A program made the translations under genes and the position numbers. Below the pieces are notes generated by a model. The model was not told the origin of the DNA and searched no databases. It saw nothing but the letters and a program-made list of their open reading frames with translations. From Bacteroidales bacterium (GTDB taxonomy: Bacteria > Bacteroidota > Bacteroidia > Bacteroidales > UBA4417), in NCBI GenBank assembly GCA_016707785.1, contig JADJGZ010000043.1, positions 1 to 43,708 on the forward strand: a stretch of DNA of 43,708 nt, given 5' to 3'. Of this stretch, positions 9,580 through 18,703 are shown in pieces (position 1 is the first letter of the stretch; every line of letters begins with the position of its first letter).

Positions 9580-12500
9580 GTGAAAAGCACTATTTATATC
9601 TCGTATGCCTGGGGCATTTCCGATGAGTCTGAAGAGACAATTGCGGTAATGGGGTTATGTAAAGCCCTTTCAGACTATGGATTTAACCTGGTCCTGGATA
9701 AAACACATCTTGATTATCACCAATCGCTCCCCGATTTTTTTAAGGTTATAGGTTATGGAGGCATTGTTATTCCAATCGTTGGGAAGAGATACCTCCAGCG
9801 TTTAAATTGCCTCATTGAAGCAGCCCATATGATCAACAGGGGGGATATACAAGAAAGAATTTTTCCACTGGTCTTGTCTGATAATCATGAAATATATGAT
9901 ACCCTGAGGAGGCCTGCGATCATCAATGAGCTGGAACAATACTGGTCCGATAAGGAAAAGGAGCTCTCTGAAGCAATAGATTTCAGCCACTCGCTGGGGC
10001 ATGGCAGGCTACCTTTCAGGCATGATGTAAACCTTTTACACCAGGTAATCAGTACAATTTCTGAATTTGTATCACACATCGGGACTTCTAAACAATTCAG
10101 CCTGGAGCATGAATTAAAAAATAATTTCACCCCCTTCATCGAATTCATCCTGGCAAGAACAAGGAAAAAAGTTGCCAAACCTTATTATCAGAAATTTGAA
10201 GGCGAGTATTTCGGCCGTGAAGAGGATATAAAATTTGTGGATGATTTTATCATGGATGATAGTCATCATTTCCTTTTACTGTATGGCGTTGGGGGAATGG
10301 GTAAATCACATTTACTCTCCATTTGCCTTGAAAAAAATGCGATCGGGAGAACGTTTTATTGGGTAAAAGCTGACAGGAACTTTGAGTTAAAAGATCTGTT
10401 TAAAGCCTGCAACCTGCGATTCCCGGTTGAATTAGTCAGCAATAAAGAGATTTGCAATCGATTCCTTGAAGAGTTTACCTCAGAAGAAATATTCCTGATC
10501 ATTGATGACTTTTATGAAATTATTGATGTTGATGTAAGAGAATTACTCCCCGATTTAGCATGCCTTCCGGCGGGAAAGTTGCTATTGATTTCCCGCGCGG
10601 TTCCAAAGGAAATTGAAAAACAAAAAGTTTATCACCTGCAACTGCCGGCATTAAAAAGGGAACCTTTCAAGCAAGCCATGTATGCTTACATTTCCACTGA
10701 GAATAAAAGAACTTTTTCGGATGCGGAACTGGATAAAATATTTGATAAGGCCCAGGGATACCCCCTTGGAGGCCATCTGATTATCCGCCTCGCAGATTTT
10801 GGTGATAAATTGGATGATATTTTGAATGACCTCCCCAAATTTGAAGCAGAGCTGGATGAAGAGGGTAAAAGGTTTAGTGAAAGGCTATTGGATAATATTT
10901 TTAATAAAGCCGGGATTGGAGAAATCAACCTGCTCTGTGAATTCAGCGCACTCTTCGGGTTTTCAGCCTTCGATGTAATTCGCAAGTTGCCATCCTTCAA
11001 AATTGAAATTTTCAATTCCCTGGTTAATCGCAGGAAGTTCATTAACAATGACGGGGAAGGCAAATACAGTTCTCATGCAATGATCAAGGACTACGCCTAT
11101 GAGAAACTTAATAATAAAGAAGAAGTCCATCGAAAAATCGGCAACTATTTTGAAGAAAAATTAAAGGAAAGCAAAAAACTGGATTGGGATCTGGCAGATT
11201 CTATCATTCTTCATTATAAGAAAGTCGGGAAAAGGGACCTGGAATTTTTTGGGCAACGAATGTTTTTAAAATTTCGTGACAGAGATGTAAAATCTATTAT
11301 TGAACAATCTTTGCAGAACACCATCCGTAACTATAGCAGCCTGCTGGAAATCTATCCTAACTATTTACCCTATTACAATGAGTTAGGAATGACTTATAGA
11401 TATAACCACCAGGATCAGAAGGCCATCCTTACTTTTCAGAAAGGACTGGAAAAAAGTCCGGGGGATGTTGTTTTATTGAATGAACTGGGGATCACCTATC
11501 GTGAATCGGGGAAATATCAGCTTGCCATTGATACTTTTCTACAGGCAATCCAATATTAATAATGATTCATTACCCTCATATAATGAGTTGGGGAGAACAT
11601 ATCGTCAAATGGGGCAGAACCAACTGGCTATAAACACATTTAAGAAAGCAATCCGGATTAAACCGGATCAAACCCATTTCTATAATGAGCTAGGCATCAC
11701 CTACCGGGAAATAGGACAAAACCAGAATGCGATCAATATAATCCTGAAGGCTCTTGCGATTGACCCAAAGCAATTGCCACTTTATAATGAATTGGGAATT
11801 ACTTATAGAGAAGCCGGCTTAAAGCAGGAAGCTATAGATATTTTTCTAAAGGGGCTAAAAGTCGAAAAAGATAATGTCAGAATCATTAATGAACTTGCGA
11901 TCACCTATCGGGAGAACGAGCTATACAAGGAAGCAATTGACAGATGCAAACAATCCTTATCTGCCGACCCACAAAACAAATGGGCAGCCCTGAACCTTTT
12001 GCAGATCTATCTTTTCTTTGAACCTGATAAGGCTAAAGCAAATAAATATTATGAGAAATCCCTGCAGCCTCCTCAGCTTACAGGATTCAAAAATCAAAAA
12101 AAATCTTTTCATTCAATTATTGAGAATCTGGATGAAATTCTGCGACTCGAATCAGATGAGATCAGGCTTTATGAAAAATATACTTATCTGGCGATCCAAC
12201 ATAAAGCATATCACTCCATTTTACCTTTCCTGTTTAAATTAAATGAGAAATTCCCAAAGTCACTAAAAATCATCAGTCGCCTTGGAAAAACCCTCTCAAA
12301 CCAGGTTATCGCAAGAGCTGAAGAGGGATGCGTTTTTCTAAAGGAAGCCATTTCACTATTTCAACAAGAACAAAATGAAAAAGAAATGCAGGACCACCTG
12401 GTATTCTATTTCAATAATCTTCTGTTCAATGAAAAGCTGGAATTACTCGAAGAAGAACTCAAATTCTATAAAAATGAAATAAAATTTAATTATGCATATT

Positions 12501-12715
12501 ATCTTTTTCTTGCAAATTATTCCATAAAACAAGAAAAACCGGAAGAAGAAATTATAAACCTGTTTGAAGAAGCCTTAGAAGCCGCTGAATTAAAGGCGGA
12601 AAAGCTGAAAGTTATTCATGCATTACTGAAATATTTGTCGACAATTGAACAAAAAAATTATATAGATCTGGTAGAGAAGCTCATTACAATTACTGCTGAA
12701 ATTGTTAAAAACTAG
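9580..12715 (+). CDS. TIR-STAND (NB-ARC-like) ATPase with TPR repeats, one frameshift
   Basis: Likely an intracellular immune sensor of the bacterial NLR-like class. Residues 1-165 form a TIR domain: IYISYAWG near the N-terminus, LVLDKTHLDYHQSLPDFF, and C-L-I-E, where Glu80 fits the catalytic NADase Glu. A STAND NTPase follows: F-G-R-E at 211-214, Walker A GVGGMGKS at 236-243, Walker B IFLIIDDF at 304-311, LLLISR at 334-339 and the GxPLG motif near 393-397. A winged-helix-like segment contains SHAMIKDYAYEKL. Then come at least six TPRs of 34 residues with the repeated core YNELGITYRE. The first frame stops at 11557-11559. Skipping one T at about 11558 restores exact 34-residue spacing into the frame ending at 12715, giving about 1044 residues. 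The start codon is GTG with no better start upstream. It is 9 bp before the S-4TM-like gene. Domain calls are firm. The immune role is inferred. Confidence 0.88.
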
Positions 12716-12724
12716 AATCATTCG

Positions 12725-13600
12725 ATGATGCAGAATGAAATCCTTAAACAACAAAATGATCCCGAGATGATCAAGTTGCTACGGGCCTCAACCGTAGCTT
12801 ATTCAAAAGCCAAATCAGGAGAAATGAAGATAACCTACTTCCTGGTTTTATTGGCATTTGCCTATCCGGTGTCCTACGTCCTGATCGGGGATGAACACGT
12901 TAAATTAGTCTTATTTGGTTGTTCCTTTTTGCTAACGGTACTTGTTCAATTACTGACGAATACTTTTAAAGGAAATACTTCAAAAGGGGCAATTCTTAAA
13001 GAAGAATTTGATACGCGTTTATTCATGCTTCCCTGGAAATCCACCCTCAGGAAATCGGATCATACAGAAGTGTCTAAATTATCTTTACAATACAAAGGAG
13101 AAGATATCAAGGACTGGTACTCCCCTAATCTTTCCCATCTGATTCCTCATCCAATAGCTGTAGCTGTATTGCAGCATTCAAATACGAGCTGGGATATTGA
13201 ACTTAGAAAGGCCTTCAGGTTCTGGCTGGCAGCATTCCTCACCATATACACAATTGCCCTGTGGGTGTTATTGATCGCCATGAATGTAGATGGCTTAACC
13301 ATTTTCTCAATCTATTTCTCCATTTTATCCTTTTACATTCACTTCTTTACAATGATAAGAGGTCATTCAAATGCCATTGAAAAAAGAAAGAGGCTGTCAG
13401 AACACCTGGATGTAGTCATTCAATCTGAAAAAAATATTGAAATTACCGAGCTCAGAGATATCCAGGATGATATTTATTCCACCCGCGAGGAATCTGTAAA
13501 AGTTCCGGATTTTTTCTTCCGATTGTATCAGAAACGACTGGATGCAATTGAGGAAGATTACATAGAATCTGTTAACCTTGTGTACAGCAAAAAAACATAG
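12725..13600 (+). CDS. Four-TM protein, S-4TM family putative pore-forming effector
   Basis: A 291-residue protein with hydrophobic segments at about 36-54, 60-79, 166-186 and 191-211. These form two helical hairpins separated by a soluble loop of about 85 residues, with a charged helical C-terminus. The N-terminus (N-E-I-L-K-Q-Q-N near residue 4, then a helix with A-Y-S-K-A-K), the loop motifs F-D at 95-96, L-P-W at 102-104 and D-W-Y at 130-132 fit the S-4TM family. That family was described computationally as predicted membrane effectors linked to SMODS nucleotidyltransferase conflict systems. It starts 9 bp after the TIR-STAND gene, so the two are very likely translated together, and a sensor/effector pair is inferred. 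Two ATG codons lie in tandem at 12725 and 12728; either may be used. The alternative is a plain 4TM membrane protein of unknown function. Confidence 0.75.
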   Translation: MMQNEILKQQNDPEMIKLLRASTVAYSKAKSGEMKITYFLVLLAFAYPVSYVLIGDEHVKLVLFGCSFLLTVLVQLLTNTFKGNTSKGAILKEEFDTRLFMLPWKSTLRKSDHTEVSKLSLQYKGEDIKDWYSPNLSHLIPHPIAVAVLQHSNTSWDIELRKAFRFWLAAFLTIYTIALWVLLIAMNVDGLTIFSIYFSILSFYIHFFTMIRGHSNAIEKRKRLSEHLDVVIQSEKNIEITELRDIQDDIYSTREESVKVPDFFFRLYQKRLDAIEEDYIESVNLVYSKKT

Positions 13601-13623
13601 TATAACTTTCAACTTTTAGTATA

Positions 13624-14790
13624 ATGAAAAGAATCATCTTGTCCCTGGCAGGACTGTTTTCAATGATTATTACCGCGGGCCAGAATTTTGATAATATGAT
13701 GTCAAAAAAGCAGGTCGATTGCTCTGATATTGCTTATAACAGTGGTTTGTATTTCGTTCAGTTCGTCTCTGAGAATAAGCTTGATTCTGCCAATCAAATT
13801 TTACAATACTGGGAGTCAAAATGTGGAATGAGAGAGCCTGTTCACAGGGCTAAATTGTTGCTTTCAATCAAACAGGGACGTCTCGAAGAATCCCTGATCA
13901 CCCAAGGCATTTTTAATTATCTGTTCAATTATCAGTCCCGGATTGCAATGATTCAATATTCAAATTATTATTCCTATGATAATTACAAATCATATTATGG
14001 TTATATCCCTCCCGGACAAGAGTTTGATCAGTTTACCAGGACTTTAGCCGGGGAATTAAAAAAGACATGCAAATCAGGTTCCCTCGAATACCTGCTGACT
14101 GAATTCTATAGTGACAACAGCGATACTATTTTTTCAAAATTACAATCTGATGAATATCGAAGATCCACTTTGGCCATGGAATACCGAAAGACGGTTTATG
14201 AATATGTTATTTTACCGGAACTGCATATGTCGTGGATTACAGGCATTTGGATTCCTACCGGTGGAATGAAAAATTTAGGCATACATCCGGATCTGGGATT
14301 CCAAATGGGTTCAAAACACAGGAGAATGAATTATGATGTTACCTTAACTTTCAAGTTCCTGAATTCGCCTAATGATTATTATGCGAGAAGGTCATCAGCT
14401 GATTCCCTTGAGAAGACCAGCCACTTTTTTGGCGGGCATATTGGTTTCGACCTGGGATATGACCTTTATACCAGGAAACAACATGAAATTCAGGTTACAG
14501 GCGGGGTCGCTTTTGAAGGATTTGATGCTCTTACCGAGGATACAGACAGGAGTTTGAAATCAGCTTCTGCAGGAACTTATAATATTAATGCAGGAGTAGG
14601 ATACAGGTATTACCTGAAAGATAACCTGTATTTAGGAATCAGGGCCAAATACAATTTTGTGGATTATACGTTAAATCATGTCGTTGATTTCACCGGAAAT
14701 CCCATTACCATTCAATTTATTGTCGGGGGCTTGAACAATATCCATAAGAAAATGAACCTAAATGCATTACATTATAAATTGAGGAAATAG
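13624..14790 (+). CDS. Outer-membrane beta-barrel protein with helical N-terminal region
   Basis: A 388-residue protein with a signal peptide (MKRIILSLAGLFSMIITAGQ). Residues about 25-195 look helical and resemble TPR-like or unknown repeats. Residues about 200-388 alternate like an outer-membrane barrel: MSWITGIWIPTGG, GFQMGSKHRRMNYDVTLTF, FGGHIGFDLGYDL, VGYRYYLKDNLYLGIRAKY. It begins 23 bp after the S-4TM-like gene on the same strand, so it may belong to the same operon, although outer-membrane proteins are not usual in such systems. I do not recognise the family. Related barrels in Bacteroidota often stand next to caspase-like or repeat proteins, but that is from memory and not shown here. 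Confidence 0.7.
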   Translation: MKRIILSLAGLFSMIITAGQNFDNMMSKKQVDCSDIAYNSGLYFVQFVSENKLDSANQILQYWESKCGMREPVHRAKLLLSIKQGRLEESLITQGIFNYLFNYQSRIAMIQYSNYYSYDNYKSYYGYIPPGQEFDQFTRTLAGELKKTCKSGSLEYLLTEFYSDNSDTIFSKLQSDEYRRSTLAMEYRKTVYEYVILPELHMSWITGIWIPTGGMKNLGIHPDLGFQMGSKHRRMNYDVTLTFKFLNSPNDYYARRSSADSLEKTSHFFGGHIGFDLGYDLYTRKQHEIQVTGGVAFEGFDALTEDTDRSLKSASAGTYNINAGVGYRYYLKDNLYLGIRAKYNFVDYTLNHVVDFTGNPITIQFIVGGLNNIHKKMNLNALHYKLRK

Positions 14791-14882
14791 TCTATCAGAA
14801 AAGGGCAACCATAAAAATCATCATTCTATTTCCTCACAAAAACAATTGATATAAAAAAGGTGTTTAATAATAAAAAAACATA

Positions 14883-15365
14883 TTGAAACGCATTAGTAAA
14901 ACCATTATAAAACTTGCATTTGCCAGTCTTTTAGTCTTTGCAGGCATCATTCAGGGATTAGCACAGGAAAACCCACCTGTTGACTTAGTCCTGTACAACA
15001 CCATTGCCCGGCAGGACAGCCTGCTTTTTGCAGCTTTCAATGCCAAAAATCTTGAAGGGATGAAAACCTTTTTTGATGAGAGTCTTGAAGTGTACCAGGA
15101 TAATACGGGTGTTCGAAATTTTACCGAAACCATCGAAGCGTTTGCAGGACTTTTTGAAAAAGATTATGTGCTTACCCGTGAACTACTGGCAGGAAGCCTG
15201 GAAGTATTTCCAATCAAAGACTTCGGCGCTATTGAAACCGGAAGCCATACGTTTTGCCATATTGAAAACGGAAAGCCTGATTGCGGCACCTTCCGGTTTT
15301 TGCATATCTGGAAGTTCACAGATGGTAATTGGAAGATCAGCCGATTAATTACCTATGGTCATTAG
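14883..15365 (+). CDS. Secreted DUF4440 / NTF2-like protein
   Basis: A 160-residue protein with a signal peptide (hydrophobic LAFASLLVFAGIIQGLA, then Q-E). The mature part is a single NTF2-like cone: helices with AAFNAKNLEGMKTFFDESLEVYQD, then strands with ETGSHTFCHIE, TFRFLHIWKF and the typical ending NWKISRLITYGH of DUF4440 proteins. No catalytic residues are certain; proteins of this fold bind small ligands or act as isomerases. The start is TTG at 14883, the only start that keeps the complete signal peptide. A gap of 92 bp separates it from the barrel gene upstream. Confidence 0.8.
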   Translation: MKRISKTIIKLAFASLLVFAGIIQGLAQENPPVDLVLYNTIARQDSLLFAAFNAKNLEGMKTFFDESLEVYQDNTGVRNFTETIEAFAGLFEKDYVLTRELLAGSLEVFPIKDFGAIETGSHTFCHIENGKPDCGTFRFLHIWKFTDGNWKISRLITYGH

Positions 15366-15376
15366 AAACCTGTAAT

Positions 15377-15384
15377 TATCTTTG
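15377..15384 (+). promoter_or_regulatory. Minus-7 promoter box before terC
   Basis: TATCTTTG fits the Bacteroidetes TAnnTTTG minus-7 consensus exactly and lies 52 bp before the terC start. No clear minus-33 TTG is seen at the right distance. Confidence 0.45.
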
Positions 15385-15435
15385 CTTTGATCATATAAAT
15401 CAACCTTCAAATAATCAGTAATATTATCATTAAAA

Positions 15436-16365
15436 ATGGAAGTTAACATTTGGTTCTGGGTATTTTTCAACCTTTTTGTCCTCATTATGCTAGCCCTCGA
15501 CCTGGGGGTATTTCATAAGAAACTGCATGTGGTAAGTGTTAAAGAGGCCATGACATGGTCGGGGATATGGATCTTCCTTGCCTTATGTTTCAATGGATTT
15601 ATCTACTACCTTTTCGGAGAAACCAAAGCCCTTGAATTCTTCACAGGATATGTGATTGAAAAGGCTTTGAGTGTCGACAATATCTTTGTCTTCGTCCTGG
15701 TATTCTCCTTTTTTGGTATCCCTTCCATTTATCAGCACAAAGTCCTCTTCTGGGGCATCATCGGAGCCCTGATCATGCGTGTAATCTTTATTTTTGCCGG
15801 AGTGGCCCTGCTTGAGAAATTCCACTGGACCATCTATATTTTCGGAGCGTTCCTGGTATTTACCGGCATCAGGATGCTGCTTGATAAGGATAAAAAAATG
15901 GAGCCCGATAAAAATCCCGTGATCAAACTTTTCAGGAAACTCGTTCCTACCACCCCTGAAATGCACGATGATAAATTCTTCATAAGGATAGACCGTAAAC
16001 GGTATGCCACTCCCCTATTTGTTGTGCTTGTGATGATTGAAGTCACAGACCTGATTTTTGCTGTGGATAGCATCCCTGCTATCCTGGCAGTGACACAGGA
16101 TCATTTTATAGTTTATACCAGTAATGTTTTTGCTATCCTGGGACTGCGGTCACTCTATTTCGCGCTGGCCAATATTATCGACAGGTTTAAATACCTGGCT
16201 GTAGGACTGGCCATTATCCTGATTTTTGTGGGACTCAAAATGGCCTTGATAGATTTCTTTAAAATCCCGATTCACTATTCGTTACTGGTGATTTTTCTGA
16301 TCCTTGCCGGCAGTGTGATCTTCTCATTGATAAAAACCAAGAAACATGACCAAGCTTCGTTTTGA
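15436..16365 (+). CDS. TerC/Alx family membrane protein
   Basis: A 309-residue integral membrane protein with about nine hydrophobic segments. The two family signatures are present: EKALSVDNIFVF at residues 75-86 and IEVTDLIFAVDSIPAIL at 201-217, whose acidic residues in the membrane are thought to bind metal. Alx/TerC proteins are linked to manganese export and metal loading of secreted proteins, and historically to tellurite resistance. Length and motif spacing are normal for the Alx branch. The gene has its own promoter box about 50 bp upstream. The 5' region is too short for a yybP-ykoY manganese riboswitch and I see none. The next gene begins 60 bp downstream on the same strand. Confidence 0.92.
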   Translation: MEVNIWFWVFFNLFVLIMLALDLGVFHKKLHVVSVKEAMTWSGIWIFLALCFNGFIYYLFGETKALEFFTGYVIEKALSVDNIFVFVLVFSFFGIPSIYQHKVLFWGIIGALIMRVIFIFAGVALLEKFHWTIYIFGAFLVFTGIRMLLDKDKKMEPDKNPVIKLFRKLVPTTPEMHDDKFFIRIDRKRYATPLFVVLVMIEVTDLIFAVDSIPAILAVTQDHFIVYTSNVFAILGLRSLYFALANIIDRFKYLAVGLAIILIFVGLKMALIDFFKIPIHYSLLVIFLILAGSVIFSLIKTKKHDQASF

Positions 16366-16425
16366 AAAAGGGGGGCTCAGAGGCAAGACCAAAAATATAT
16401 TATTCAAATTAATTAGAAAGACACC

Positions 16426-17448
16426 ATGAAATACAAGAAACTGGGAAATACAGGAGTTTTGCTTTCGGAGCTTTGCCTCGGAGCCATGACCTTTGGCGGC
16501 AGGGGATACTGGAAAGCGATTGGCGAACTGCCACAGGAAAGTGTGAATGAACTGGTTAAAACAGCCGTGGATGAAGGAATTAACTTTATCGATACCGCCA
16601 ACGCTTACTCCGAAGGCCTTTCGGAACTCATGCTTGGAAAAGCCCTGAAAGACCTTGGAATATCCCGGCAGGAAGTCTTTATAGCTACCAAGGTTAGGCT
16701 TCGGATGGGGAAAGGGGCCAACCAGGTTGGACTTTCCCGCCTGCATATTACCGATTCGGTGAATGATAGCCTTGAACGACTTGCACTCTCACATATTGAT
16801 TTGCTTTATATCCATGGTGTGGACTCCATTACTTCCCTGGAAGAAACGATGCGGGGACTGGAAGATGTGGTCCGATCCGGGAAAGTCCGATACCTCGGAA
16901 TCAGTAACCACCCTGCCTGGATGATAGCCAAAGCCAATGGCATAGCCGACAAGATGGGCTGGACAAAGTTTGTGGCCAGTCAGAACTATTATAGTATTGC
17001 CGGAAGAGATGTGGAAAGGGAAATTTTACCCATGGCGCTGAGTGAAGGAATATCCATTATGCCCTGGAGTCCGCTTGCAGGTGGATTTTTATCCGGGAAA
17101 TACACCCGAAATACTGAAAAGGCAGGCGACAGCCGCAGGGATAACTTCGACTTCCCTCCAATTCATAAGGAGAAAGCTTATGACATCATCGATGTGATGA
17201 TAGAAATCGGGAAAGCCCATGGGGTATCAGCCGCCCGGGTGGCACTGGCATATTTGCTTAATAAGCCTGCCGTAACCAGCATTATCATCGGGGCAAAACG
17301 AAAGGAACAGCTGCTTGACAATATTGCAGCCACTCAATTGACCCTTACAGAAGAAGAAATGCTCAGGCTTGACCAGGTGAGTGCTCTTACACCAGAATAT
17401 CCTGCATGGATGCTGGAACGACAGGGACAAAGCCGTTTTCCTTCCTGA
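16426..17448 (+). CDS. Aldo/keto reductase
   Basis: A 340-residue cytoplasmic NADPH-dependent oxidoreductase of the AKR superfamily. The catalytic tetrad is visible as Asp56 and Tyr61 (FIDTANAYSEG), Lys89 (VFIATKVRL) and His130 (LLYIHGVD). The C-terminal cofactor region contains SIIIGAKRKEQLLDN, which binds the NADP phosphate. PWSPLAGGFLSGKY near residue 205-218 is typical of the branch related to YajO and the voltage-channel beta subunit. The substrate is unknown. It stands 60 bp after terC, possibly cotranscribed, and converges with mtnA, whose stop lies 3 bp away on the other strand. Confidence 0.92.
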   Translation: MKYKKLGNTGVLLSELCLGAMTFGGRGYWKAIGELPQESVNELVKTAVDEGINFIDTANAYSEGLSELMLGKALKDLGISRQEVFIATKVRLRMGKGANQVGLSRLHITDSVNDSLERLALSHIDLLYIHGVDSITSLEETMRGLEDVVRSGKVRYLGISNHPAWMIAKANGIADKMGWTKFVASQNYYSIAGRDVEREILPMALSEGISIMPWSPLAGGFLSGKYTRNTEKAGDSRRDNFDFPPIHKEKAYDIIDVMIEIGKAHGVSAARVALAYLLNKPAVTSIIIGAKRKEQLLDNIAATQLTLTEEEMLRLDQVSALTPEYPAWMLERQGQSRFPS

Positions 17449-17450
17449 AA

Positions 17451-18583
17451 TTAAGGAATCACTCTTTTAATAGCCAAGGCATCAGGACTGATAATCCCTT
17501 TTTCGGTAATGATGCCTGTGATCCATTCAGCCGGTGTTACATCAAATGCCGGGTTAAAAGCTTTTGAACCGGGAGAGCTGACCCTGATCCTGCGGATTAC
17601 CCCTGTTTCATCAGGCCCTTGCTGGAAGTGTACTTCATCTTCCTCCCTTTGTTCAATGATTATCTGGCTTCCATCAGCAATAGAAAGATCGAAAGTGGAA
17701 AGGGTGCAGCAATATAGAAGGGAATTCCAAACTGCCTGGCGATGATAGCTTTTTCGAAAGTGCCTATTTTATTGGCGGTATCCCCATTGGCAGCGATGCG
17801 GTCGGCACCAACAATCACCATATCGATCATACCTTTCGACATGAGGTAAGCCCCGGCATTATCGGGAACCAGGGTATGCGGAACCCCTTCGTTAAATAAT
17901 TCCCAGGCAGTTAATCGGGCACCCTGGCTCCTTGGACGGGTTTCATCAGCATAAACATGAATATTTTTCCCCTCACGATGGGCAATATAAATAGGAGATA
18001 ATGCAGAGCCATAGTCTACAAAGCCCAGCCACCCTGCATTACAATGTGTCAGGATACGGGATCCCTCTTTTATTAATGAATTGCCATATTCTCCGATTTT
18101 CATGGCATCAGAAACGTTTTCAGCTGCTAACCTCTGAGCTTCGGCATAGGCTGCTTCGGGAGAAATCAGCCCTGCTTCGTACACTTTTTCGGTGGCATAA
18201 AAGAGATTCCTGGCTGTAGGACGTGTGGCTTCGATTTCTCTTCTTGCCTGCATGCATTGTTCAATGTAGGCTTCCCTATTGATATTTTCAGGGTTTTGTG
18301 ATGTACTAATTAAATCAGTATTAGCATTTAGATCTGTCTTGAAATCAATTAATCCGAAATCCAAAATCCAAAATTCCATAAAGGCCTGGGCCATCGCAAA
18401 TCCTGCAGCAGCGCCAATAGCCCCTGCTCCTCTTGTGATCATGCTGCGAATGGCATGGCAGGTATCCCTGTAATCTTTCGCCTCATAAATCCTGAATTCA
18501 AAAGGCAATGCATTCTGATCGATCATGAAGACCGATTTGCCTTGCATGTAGATGGTGAGGTGGTGCTGGTTGTTTACTTTCAT
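17451..18583 (-). CDS. mtnA: S-methyl-5-thioribose-1-phosphate isomerase, frameshifted near the C-terminus, with an in-frame insertion
   Basis: MtnA converts methylthioribose-1-phosphate to methylthioribulose-1-phosphate in methionine salvage. Diagnostic blocks are SMITRGAGAIGAAAGF, EATRPTARNLFYA, ILTHCNAGWLGFVDYGSA with the catalytic Cys, and VIVGADRIAANGDTANKIGT with the catalytic Asp. The frame is broken at about 17699-17701, where one T is missing from a TTT run (AAA on the plus strand). Restoring it gives the normal ending, with DGSQIIIEQREEDEVHF, AFNPAFDVTPAEWITGII and a TAA at 17451-17453. About 27-30 extra codons (about 18290-18378) lie between MAQAF and the ATRPTARN block and come from a TTTGGATTTTGGATTTCGG-like repeat. 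The start at 18583 is chosen because the frame further upstream is only poly-Pro from a G run. The archaeal-type ribose-1,5-bisphosphate isomerases are a less likely alternative. Confidence 0.85.
18290..18378 (-). repeat. Repeat-derived in-frame insertion within mtnA
   Basis: On the plus strand 18351-18377 reads AATCCGAAATCCAAAATCC and onward, a short direct repeat of ATCCAAA type that is common between genes in Bacteroidota. Here it lies in the mtnA frame and encodes a hydrophobic segment (FWILDFGLIDF) plus a polar stretch that is not part of the family. Borders are estimated from the point where family similarity stops. Confidence 0.55.
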
Positions 18584-18587
18584 TTTA

Positions 18588-18647
18588 AGTGCTGAGTGCT
18601 GGGTGCTGGGTGCTGGGGGGGGGGGGGGGGGGGGGGCGGGGGGGGGG
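18588..18647. repeat. GTGCTGGGT repeat and G homopolymer, left arm of an inverted repeat
   Basis: 18588-18614 is a run of AGTGCTG/GGTGCTG units. It is followed by a G run at 18615-18647 interrupted only by a C at 18637. A related sequence lies in the opposite orientation at 19191-19218. The two arms enclose the four-helix-bundle gene. The exact length of the G run is not trustworthy in most sequencing data. Confidence 0.7.
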
Positions 18648-18703
18648 CTGCACTCAGCCTGGCCCCACTCCACTTTTCGGTACTAAATACAAATACTCGT
18701 TTG

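Noticed and set aside
11480..12715. Separate TPR protein gene downstream of the TIR-STAND gene
   Set aside because: The first codons of that frame overlap the upstream gene out of phase, while the exact 34-residue spacing across the break shows that it is the rest of the same protein.
15366..15435. yybP-ykoY manganese riboswitch before terC
   Set aside because: The gap is only 70 bases and lacks the conserved loops of that riboswitch.
15583..15966. Minus-strand open frame of 127 codons across terC
   Set aside because: It is the shadow of the conserved terC frame and has no family features of its own.
18584..18673. N-terminal extension of mtnA with poly-proline
   Set aside because: The frame is open only because the G run reads as Pro codons on the minus strand. 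The family N-terminus starts at the ATG at 18583.
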